64,000 nt of DNA from Colwellia sp. 39_35_sub15_T18 (GTDB taxonomy: Bacteria > Pseudomonadota > Gammaproteobacteria > Enterobacterales > Alteromonadaceae): the NCBI GenBank assembly GCA_002162675.1, contig MAAE01000025.1, forward strand, positions 62,001-126,000, written 5' to 3'. Below the pieces are notes generated by a model. It worked only from the letters and a program-made list of their open reading frames with translations. It searched no databases and was not told where the DNA came from. Positions 24,825 through 32,166 of the stretch are shown one piece after another. Each line of letters begins with the position of its first letter. Position 1 is the stretch's first letter. A program made the translations under genes and the position numbers.

Positions 24825-27086
24825 ATGCTTAACAAAGATTTAGAAATTTCGCTAAACTTAGCCTTTCGACAAGCAAAAGAGTCTCGTCATGAATTTATGA
24901 CCGTAGAACATTTGCTTTTAGCCCTTTTAGACAACCCCTCAGCAATCGAAGCATTAGGTGCCTGTGGTGCAGATCTCGCCAAACTCAAAAAAAGTTTATT
25001 AGATTTCATTCAAGAAACTACGCCAGTCATTCCTGTGGATGAAGGTGAGCGAGAAACTCAGCCAACGTTAGGCTTTCAACGAGTACTACAACGGGCTGTA
25101 TTTCATGTGCAATCTTCAGGTAAAAGTGAAGTTAACGGCTCTAATGTATTAGTCGCTATTTATAGTGAGCAAGAATCGCAAGCCGCTTATATATTGAAAA
25201 AAGCGGATATAACTCGTCTTGATATCGTTAATTATATTTCTCATGGTATCGCTAAAATAGATTCACCGAATGACGGTTCAGCAATTGAAGAAGGTGAGCG
25301 AGTTACAGAAGAAGAACCACGCACTATTGACAACTTCTCAGTAAACCTTAACGAAGAAGCGATTAAAGGTAATATTGATCCCTTAATAGGTCGAGACTCC
25401 GAATTAGAAAGAACTTTACAAGTATTAAGCCGTCGCCGTAAAAATAATCCTTTATTTGTTGGCGAAGCAGGCGTTGGTAAAACGGCCATTGCTGAAGGTT
25501 TAGCTAATCTTATCGTAAATAAGGAAGTGCCTGAGTTTTTAAGTGATGCGACTATTTATGCTTTAGACATGGGCGCTTTACTGGCCGGAACAAAATACCG
25601 AGGTGATTTTGAAAAGCGCTTTAAAGGCTTGTTGAAAGAACTTGAAGAAGACGCTAATGCAATATTATTCATTGATGAAATTCATACTATTATTGGCGCT
25701 GGTGCGGCTTCTGGCGGTATGCTAGATGCTTCTAACTTAATTAAACCACTATTGTCAGCTGGAAAGCTCCGTTGTCTGGGTTCTACCACCTATCAAGAAT
25801 ATCAAAGTATCTTCGAAAAAGATCGGGCGCTAGCAAGGCGTTTTCAAAAAATAGATATTGTTGAGCCTAGCGTGGAAGATACCACTAAAATTTTGCAAGG
25901 CTTAAAAGAAAAATATGAGTCTCATCATGGTATTCGATACACCAATGCAGCATTAAGAGCTGCGGCACAACTGTCGGCAAAATACATTAATGAAAGGTTT
26001 TTGCCTGATAAAGCTATTGACGTTATTGACGAGGCAGGAGCGAAACAACAATTAGTGGTTGCTTCTAAACGCAAAAAAACAATCAATAATACCGATATTG
26101 AGTCTATTGTCGCAAAAATGGCTCGCATCCCCGAAAAATCAGTGTCACTGACAGAAAAGGATAGCCTGAAAAATCTTGATCGTAACTTGAAATTAGTCGT
26201 TTTTGGTCAAGATACAGCGATTGAAGAATTAACGTCAGTGATCCGTTTATCGCGAGCTGGCTTAGGCAGTGATGAAAAACCCGTTGGCTCATTCTTATTT
26301 GCAGGCCCAACAGGGGTAGGTAAAACTGAAATCACCCAACAACTGGCTAAAATTTTAGGTGTTGAACTCTTACGTTATGACATGTCAGAGTATATGGAAA
26401 AACATGCAGTAAGCCGTTTGATTGGCGCACCTCCTGGGTATGTTGGTTATGAGCAAGGTGGTTTACTAACCGACGCGGTATTAAAGCATCCTCACTCTGT
26501 GGTATTGCTCGATGAAATAGAAAAAGCTCATGAAGATGTTTACAATATTTTGTTACAAGTTATGGATCATGGCACGTTAACTGATAATAACGGTCGTAAG
26601 GCTGATTTTAGAAATATTATTCTAGTGCTAACGACTAATGCTGGCGTACAAGAAACCGTGCGTCAATCTATTGGTTTTAAACAACAAGATCATAGCCTAG
26701 ATGCCCTAACGGAGATTAATAAAGTATTTTCTCCAGAATTTAGAAATCGCTTAGATAATATTGTCTGGTTTAATCATCTTGATAATGAAGTGATTCAGCA
26801 AGTTGTTGATAAATTTATTGTTGAACTACAAGTTAAACTTGACGAAAAAGGTGTCTCGCTAGAATTAACAAGAGAAGCTAAAAAATGGCTTGCAGAGCAC
26901 GGTTATGACAAAGCGATGGGAGCGCGGCCAATGTCTCGATTAATCCAAGAAAAATTGAAAAAAGAGCTCGCCAATTCATTACTCTTTGGTGAGTTAGTCA
27001 ACGGTGGTGTTGCAAAAGTTGGTGTGAAAAAAGATCAATTAGTGATTAGTTATGAAAATAAAAAAGAACTTATGACAGAGAAGTAA
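24825..27086 (+). CDS. clpA: ATP-dependent Clp protease ATP-binding subunit ClpA
   Basis: Two AAA modules (GEAGVGKTAIAEG; GPTGVGKTEITQQ), Clp_N domain. Confidence 0.98.
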   Translation: MLNKDLEISLNLAFRQAKESRHEFMTVEHLLLALLDNPSAIEALGACGADLAKLKKSLLDFIQETTPVIPVDEGERETQPTLGFQRVLQRAVFHVQSSGKSEVNGSNVLVAIYSEQESQAAYILKKADITRLDIVNYISHGIAKIDSPNDGSAIEEGERVTEEEPRTIDNFSVNLNEEAIKGNIDPLIGRDSELERTLQVLSRRRKNNPLFVGEAGVGKTAIAEGLANLIVNKEVPEFLSDATIYALDMGALLAGTKYRGDFEKRFKGLLKELEEDANAILFIDEIHTIIGAGAASGGMLDASNLIKPLLSAGKLRCLGSTTYQEYQSIFEKDRALARRFQKIDIVEPSVEDTTKILQGLKEKYESHHGIRYTNAALRAAAQLSAKYINERFLPDKAIDVIDEAGAKQQLVVASKRKKTINNTDIESIVAKMARIPEKSVSLTEKDSLKNLDRNLKLVVFGQDTAIEELTSVIRLSRAGLGSDEKPVGSFLFAGPTGVGKTEITQQLAKILGVELLRYDMSEYMEKHAVSRLIGAPPGYVGYEQGGLLTDAVLKHPHSVVLLDEIEKAHEDVYNILLQVMDHGTLTDNNGRKADFRNIILVLTTNAGVQETVRQSIGFKQQDHSLDALTEINKVFSPEFRNRLDNIVWFNHLDNEVIQQVVDKFIVELQVKLDEKGVSLELTREAKKWLAEHGYDKAMGARPMSRLIQEKLKKELANSLLFGELVNGGVAKVGVKKDQLVISYENKKELMTEK

Positions 27087-27140
27087 TAAATTCACTTGGC
27101 TTACTTAGAAAGTGCTAGAAAGTGCTAGAAAGTGATTATT

Positions 27141-27180
27141 AAAAAAGGTCTTAGCTTTAGTTGAAGCTAAGACCTTTTTT
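27141..27180. terminator. Bidirectional intrinsic terminator between clpA and azlD
   Basis: AAAAAAGGTCTTAGCTT-TAGTTG-AAGCTAAGACCTTTTTT. Confidence 0.9.
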
Positions 27181-27191
27181 GTATTCATAGA

Positions 27192-27515
27192 TTAATAATA
27201 AATTAACTGCAAAGCTACGAATACCGCAATGCTGATTATTACCACCAATAGCGTACTTTTAAGTTTAAGGCTTAAAGCAATAGTTATTAAACCCGCTATC
27301 AGAAATGGACTGTCCAAAAAAGATTTTTCAATGTGTTGGTAACTTAAAAAAACAATGGGCACCCACATTGCTGTCAATACTGAAGGTGCTGTATAAGCTA
27401 AAGCTCTTTTCGTTTTTACGCCAAGGGTAAAAGGTAGTTTTTTAGCGAAAAACAGATAGCGACAAGTGAATGTTATGCATGTCATACCTAGTAATGCCAG
27501 CCAATAATTATTCAT
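27192..27515 (-). CDS. azlD: AzlD family branched-chain amino acid transport protein (start at MNNYW)
   Basis: Small multi-TM ORF overlapping the azlC stop. Confidence 0.85.
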   Translation of the reverse strand: MNNYWLALLGMTCITFTCRYLFFAKKLPFTLGVKTKRALAYTAPSVLTAMWVPIVFLSYQHIEKSFLDSPFLIAGLITIALSLKLKSTLLVVIISIAVFVALQLIYY

Positions 27516-28242
27516 GCTCTTCATCCTTACTTGCAGTAAAAAAGCCAGTTGCCATGCCAATGAAAGTGGCAATAATTAATGCATGCTCATTATTCATAAG
27601 TGAAAGAATCAACACACTGATACCACTTGCTAGCACAGACATTAAGACTGAAAAACTATTAATAGAGGGAATAACAATGGCGATAAAAGTGGCGGCGATG
27701 GCAAATTCAAGCCCTAAGCTTTCAATGTTTGGAATGAATTGCCCAGCAGTGATGCCAATAAAGGTAGCGGCATTCCATACTAAATAAAAGACAATACCAG
27801 CACTGATCGCATATAAATGACTAAACGATTTGTATTTTTCGAGATAAGCACAGGTAACAGCAAACATTTCATCTGTTAAGAAAAAGGCCGTGCAACAGCG
27901 AGTGGTGAATGAACTCTGTCGAACATGCTCCCTAAATACGGCTGAGTAAAGTAAATGTCTCGAGCTAATAACAAAGGTAGAAGAAAATATTGATGATAGA
28001 GCGCCTGCTCCCCCCATAAGTGTTAAGCTTGCAAGTTGTGCTGCACCTGCAAATACGAGTAAAGACATAAGCTGAGCTTGAATGGGTGATAAACCTATTT
28101 TTATAGCAAGCGAGCCACATAAAATTCCCCATGGGATGACAGCGATTGCTAATGGTAATATATCAGCAGTCGCTTGATAGATGAGTTGTTGCTTATTACC
28201 ATGATGAGTTGTATTTTTAGAAGTATCTAGACTGCCTAACAT
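27508..28242 (-). CDS. azlC: AzlC family ABC-independent amino acid exporter subunit
   Basis: ILPLAIAVIPWGILCGSLAIKIGLSP; paired with AzlD. Confidence 0.9.
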   Translation of the reverse strand: MLGSLDTSKNTTHHGNKQQLIYQATADILPLAIAVIPWGILCGSLAIKIGLSPIQAQLMSLLVFAGAAQLASLTLMGGAGALSSIFSSTFVISSRHLLYSAVFREHVRQSSFTTRCCTAFFLTDEMFAVTCAYLEKYKSFSHLYAISAGIVFYLVWNAATFIGITAGQFIPNIESLGLEFAIAATFIAIVIPSINSFSVLMSVLASGISVLILSLMNNEHALIIATFIGMATGFFTASKDEEHE

Positions 28243-28283
28243 AATTTCATTCCCCGTTAATTTGTTAGTAGTTTATGATTTTG

Positions 28284-29126
28284 TCAGGTGTTTTTCTTGT
28301 ACATAATTGCTTGTTTTTGAAAGCGGCTGGGGGTTGTTCCCAGTGCTCTTTTAAAGTGATGAGTAAAGTGACTCTGATCGTGAAAGCCACAATCAATAGC
28401 AACTTGGCTTGGCTTAATCGCTAATTTTAAAAGTGTTTTAGCTTTTTTTAATCTAGCCTGTATTTGATAACCGTGCGGTGTTAAATCGAAATGCCTTTTA
28501 AATTGTCTAATAAAGTGAAATTGGCTTAACCCCGCTATTGTTGCTAACTGCGCTAATGAAATATCTTCTTCGGGGTAGCTGTCTAAAAATTCTTTAGCTA
28601 ACAATAGTTTATGTTTGCTTCCTGAAATATCTTTTGGAATGTTAGCGGTACTAGAATGACGCAAAGTCAAATTAATCAAAGTAGCATAAAATAAAGTTTC
28701 CATTAAAAGCTTGGAACTATTAACTTCTATTTGAGCAAATATTAACCTGAGCTGCTGCGCTAGTTGCGGGTCTTCTATAACCGATGAACGGAAATAGGGA
28801 GTGATGTCTTTTCCGTTATATAAATCAGTACTTATTTGATTGAAATGCTCAGGCGTGGGATACATAGCTCTATATCCCCAACCGTCAGGTGTAGCTGATT
28901 CACCAGTGTGAACATCGTCAGCATTAACCAAAATGATACTGTTTTTACCTGCGATATGGGAGTCACCGCTTCGATAAAATCGTTGCGCTCCATATTCAAT
29001 AACGCCAATGGTGTAGCCTTCGTGCACATGCTTAGAGAAGGTTTGTTTTGTATAGTTTGCATTAACAACTTCAATGCCATTGAAGGCATTCGCTATTTCA
29101 AAATTAGCCTTTTCTTCTTGTTTCAT
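28284..29126 (-). CDS. AraC family transcriptional regulator
   Basis: C-terminal double HTH LAQLATIAGLSQFHFIRQFKRHFDLTPHGYQIQARLKKAKTLL. Confidence 0.93.
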   Translation of the reverse strand: MKQEEKANFEIANAFNGIEVVNANYTKQTFSKHVHEGYTIGVIEYGAQRFYRSGDSHIAGKNSIILVNADDVHTGESATPDGWGYRAMYPTPEHFNQISTDLYNGKDITPYFRSSVIEDPQLAQQLRLIFAQIEVNSSKLLMETLFYATLINLTLRHSSTANIPKDISGSKHKLLLAKEFLDSYPEEDISLAQLATIAGLSQFHFIRQFKRHFDLTPHGYQIQARLKKAKTLLKLAIKPSQVAIDCGFHDQSHFTHHFKRALGTTPSRFQKQAIMYKKNT

Positions 29127-29376
29127 ATTTTAATATCTATTGGATTAATGTATTTGGCAGTTTTTGTATAAAATTGCTCATTTCACCCGAGCTGATTGGA
29201 TATTTTCTATATTTATAACATAAAAATGAAAGCTAGTACTGAGAAAGGTAATTATGCTGGGTAGTATATCAATTGATTTTCGTTAAATTCGTTGAGGTTA
29301 TTGTTTAAAAATCACTTAACTGATATTTTTAACTTAAGTTAAAACGAACAGATTCAAACATATAAGGCAATAGTTC

Positions 29377-30168
29377 ATGAAATTGAAAGTGCAATTTATT
29401 AATGCTTTTACGAATACTTTATTTAAAGGCAACTCTGCTGCGGTCATTATTATTGACGACTGGCTCAGTGATGATGTTATGCAATTAATCGCAACTGAAA
29501 ATAATTTGTCAGAGACGGCTTTTGTCAAGCCGATTGGCAAACAAAAGTATGAAATTAGATGGTTTTCACCGATAACAGAAATTGATTTTTGTGGTCATGC
29601 AACACTTGCCGCGTCGTATGTGATCTTTGCTAACAATAAATCAACAACGATGATAACTTTTTCAACGAAAGCGGTAGGCGAGCTATCAGTGATTGAGGAA
29701 GAGAATGGCTATATTCAAATGAGCTTTCCAAAGCGCTTGCCTAATAAGCTAGCAATAATACCTGAAGTACTTAAAAATGGTTTATCAATAGAGCCAGTAG
29801 AGGTTCTATTAAGTGAGCAAGCTTACTTTGTTGTTTATAACTCAGAGTGTGATGTAAAAAATGTTATTCAAAATAATGAATTATTAAAACAGCTTGCCCC
29901 TTATGATGTCGTTGTTACTGCTCAATCTGAACAGTATGATTTTATCTCTCGATACTTTTGGCCTGCGAATGGTGGCGACGAAGATCCAGTAACGGGCTCT
30001 ATTCATGCTGGGTTAGCGCCATATTGGGCTAATAAGTTAAATAAAACCGAACTCCTCGCTTTTCAAGCTTCTAAGCGGGGTGGCAAGCTAAAATGCAAAG
30101 TTGAGAATGAAAGAGTGATTATTTCAGGTGCAGCTGTTCAGTATTTGGAAGGTATAGTAACAGTTTAG
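29377..30168 (+). CDS. PhzF family isomerase/epimerase
   Basis: VNAFTNTLFKGNSAAVIIID-like N-terminus, SRYFWPANGGDEDPVTGSIHAGLAPYW. Confidence 0.92.
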   Translation: MKLKVQFINAFTNTLFKGNSAAVIIIDDWLSDDVMQLIATENNLSETAFVKPIGKQKYEIRWFSPITEIDFCGHATLAASYVIFANNKSTTMITFSTKAVGELSVIEEENGYIQMSFPKRLPNKLAIIPEVLKNGLSIEPVEVLLSEQAYFVVYNSECDVKNVIQNNELLKQLAPYDVVVTAQSEQYDFISRYFWPANGGDEDPVTGSIHAGLAPYWANKLNKTELLAFQASKRGGKLKCKVENERVIISGAAVQYLEGIVTV

Positions 30169-30193
30169 AGCTACTGATATCACTGATAAAGAA

Positions 30194-30227
30194 CACAATC
30201 CATCACTCTACCAACTAACACTTGGGG
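30194..30227 (-). pseudogene. tRNA-Asn-like 5'-half remnant
   Basis: Reverse complement CCCCAAGTGTTAGTTGGTAGAGTGATGGATTGTG resembles a D-arm/anticodon-stem half. Confidence 0.45.
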
Positions 30228-30291
30228 AATAGACTTTTTTAAGGCAAAAAAAAACTGCAATAAGTAGGTTTCAAATCTTACCTAAGTAATG

Positions 30292-30400
30292 TGGCTCCCA
30301 GCTTTTTATAAGAAAATGGGCTCGAACCAGTGACACATGCATTTACTTAAGGTAAGTAGTTAAAGAGTACAGTCCATCGCTCTACCAACTGACAATTGGG
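30292..30400 (-). pseudogene. Degenerate tRNA-Asn-like sequence with apparent insertions in anticodon and T regions
   Basis: Reverse complement CCCAATTGTCAGTTGGTAGAGCGATGGACTGT...ATGTGTCACTGGTTCGAGCCC...CTGGGAGCCA. Confidence 0.5.
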
Positions 30401-30420
30401 AATAAGTATTTTTAGACAAT

Positions 30421-30453
30421 AAAAAAGGCCATGATTTCTCGTAGCCTTTTTTA
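30421..30453. terminator. Terminator-like hairpin
   Basis: AAAAAAGGC...GCCTTTTTT. Confidence 0.6.
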
Positions 30454-30460
30454 TTTTATG

Positions 30461-30476
30461 TGGCTCCCAGCTTTTT
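30461..30476 (-). pseudogene. tRNA-Asn-like 3'-end remnant abutting the putative prophage left end
   Basis: TGGCTCCCAGCTTTTT identical to 30292-30307. Confidence 0.45.
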
Positions 30477-30486
30477 GTAACCAGTC

Positions 30487-30656
30487 ATTAAGAATGAGAA
30501 ATACCGAGATAATCTAAAAATTGGCGGAAATTTGTGGGAAGGCTTTATTTAAAGGGTTTTAAAGATAAATTTAGGAAGGTTTTAAAAATTGTTTTAAAAT
30601 GAGAAATTAAAGACGATTTAAAGGGCTAGGGGTTTAAATCGCTTAAAATGGGAAAC
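30487..30656. repeat. Three direct repeats at the phage left end (30487-30502, 30592-30607, 30641-30656), candidate transposase-binding sites
   Basis: ATTAAGAATGAGAAAT / TTTTAAAATGAGAAAT / GCTTAAAATGGGAAAC. Confidence 0.6.
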
Positions 30657-30989
30657 TTAGCAATAAGCTTTTCCTAATTCTACCCAGTTACCTGACTTTA
30701 CTTTTACCACGTCAATAATCTGAACAGTTTTATTTTTAGCTATACCATGCTCACGAAGTACCTCGCACACATACATAGCATAGCCTTTTTGGTTAGTTCC
30801 ATTATCAATCACACCAACTTTGAATAACTTCCCAGTAGCCCATAATGCATCTAATGCTTTTGCTTCACTGCTGCTTTTAAAGTGTTGTTTAACAGCTTTA
30901 TATGCGCCTACTGTCGTGTCTATCTTGTCACCACAGCCAGCGAGTGCTAGAACTAAAATTAAGTAAATTACTTTCTTGTACATAAACAT
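30657..30989 (-). CDS. Small phage-encoded lipoprotein of unknown function
   Basis: LILVLALAGCGDK lipobox; AAGGA upstream of ATG 30989. Confidence 0.75.
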   Translation of the reverse strand: MFMYKKVIYLILVLALAGCGDKIDTTVGAYKAVKQHFKSSSEAKALDALWATGKLFKVGVIDNGTNQKGYAMYVCEVLREHGIAKNKTVQIIDVVKVKSGNWVELGKAYC

Positions 30990-30999
30990 ATCCTTGTTA

Positions 31000-31764
31000 T
31001 TAGTATAAATCTTTACCAATCCAAACAACTTTACCAATGATGGCTAGTTGCTCTAGTTCGTTTTCTTTTACTATTTGCTCGTCATACTCTTTGTTATCGC
31101 TGATTAAGCATACAGAGCCGTCAAAGCGTTTTTGTAGGCGTTTGGCGTAGAGTTCTTGGCCAAAACGTAGTACGTAGATAGAACCGTCTTTTAATTGAGT
31201 GTCAGATAAGTCTACTAATATGCTGTTGCCGTTATGGATGGTTGGCTCCATCGAGTCGCCGTGAGCGAATACAACGGCTAGGTCTTTAGCGTTAAGTTTT
31301 CTAAACCTTAGCCACTTGCTACGAAAAGCTAGCTGACGCTTAATTTCTGCATCACCATTCAATGCGCCATGGCCTGTGCTTACAGATACATGATAGCCAG
31401 GTATAAGCACATACTCTTCATTAAATTCAGCTACGTCAACGATGGCACAGCCGTAAGAATTATCAGATTTATCAGCAGGACTAACATCTCCAGACACACC
31501 TTTAATAAGCCAATTGAAGTTTACTTTAGCCTCCATAGCTATTTTCTCAACAACACTTAGTTTTGGATCTTCACCTTTTAGAATTCTGCGTAAAGTACCT
31601 TCAGATACATCAATTCTTGACGCAAAAGCTCGTATGCTGTCAGGTTTTATTGCCTGTTCTACTCTACTCGCTAGAGATCCGTTTCTATTATTAAGTAAGG
31701 GATCACAGATCCCTTTCTTATCATCCCGATCCGTTGTATTACTTTTTTCTTTTAAATCAGTCAT
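31000..31764 (-). CDS. Phage repressor: HTH plus S24/LexA-like peptidase domain
   Basis: IDVSEGTLRRILKGEDPKLS HTH; VFAHGDSMEPTIHNGNSILVDLSD S24 motif. Confidence 0.92.
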   Translation of the reverse strand: MTDLKEKSNTTDRDDKKGICDPLLNNRNGSLASRVEQAIKPDSIRAFASRIDVSEGTLRRILKGEDPKLSVVEKIAMEAKVNFNWLIKGVSGDVSPADKSDNSYGCAIVDVAEFNEEYVLIPGYHVSVSTGHGALNGDAEIKRQLAFRSKWLRFRKLNAKDLAVVFAHGDSMEPTIHNGNSILVDLSDTQLKDGSIYVLRFGQELYAKRLQKRFDGSVCLISDNKEYDEQIVKENELEQLAIIGKVVWIGKDLY

Positions 31765-31843
31765 TTGTTTGTTTTCTTATTCGTGGTGCGTAAAAAACGA
31801 AACGGATCGCGTAATATATATTGCAATGCGCAAGAAACGGATC
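31676..31843. repeat. Cluster of AACGGATC motifs (31676-31683 -, 31728-31735 -, 31801-31808 +, 31836-31843 +) plus palindrome AAGGGATCACAGATCCCTT (31697-31715)
   Basis: Direct sequence reading. Confidence 0.6.
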
Positions 31844-31909
31844 TAATATGTTCCATAAGTTACGCAATGCGTAATTTATTAAATGCGACAAAACTTACGC
31901 ATTGCGAAC
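31821..31909. promoter_or_regulatory. Repressor/Ner operator candidates: TTGCAATGCGCAA (31821-31833), TTACGCAATGCGTAA (31860-31874), TTACGCATTGCGAAC (31895-31909)
   Basis: Repeated dyads in the divergent repressor/ner intergenic region. Confidence 0.65.
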
Positions 31910-31938
31910 ATTTAAGATAATAACATGAGTTTATATTT

Positions 31939-32166
31939 ATGCAGATAGAAAAAGCAAATCATATACATGCAGCACTCCTTGCTCAGGGCATGAGTTGCAG
32001 GTCTTGGGCTATTTCTAATGGTTATAAGCCAAGAACTGTACAGAAGTATGTGCAGTGGTTTGCCCCTGAAACAGGGCGAAAGCCAAAGCGTAAGTTAGCT
32101 ATAGAAATATTAACAAAGCTATCAGAAACAATTGGTTTTGATTTAATAGGAGTAAAACATGGCTAA
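31939..32166 (+). CDS. Ner-like / HTH early regulator
   Basis: 75-aa ORF divergent from the repressor, directly upstream of MuA; SCRSWAISNGYKPRTVQKYVQWF HTH-like. Confidence 0.7.
   Translation: MQIEKANHIHAALLAQGMSCRSWAISNGYKPRTVQKYVQWFAPETGRKPKRKLAIEILTKLSETIGFDLIGVKHG

Noticed and set aside
27106-27136. Three tandem copies of TAGAAAGTGC
   Set aside because: Short tandem repeat with no further structure, next to an ordinary terminator; not a CRISPR.
30292-30400. Functional tRNA gene
   Set aside because: Anticodon and T-arm regions contain extra sequence and cannot form a normal cloverleaf; treated as a remnant.
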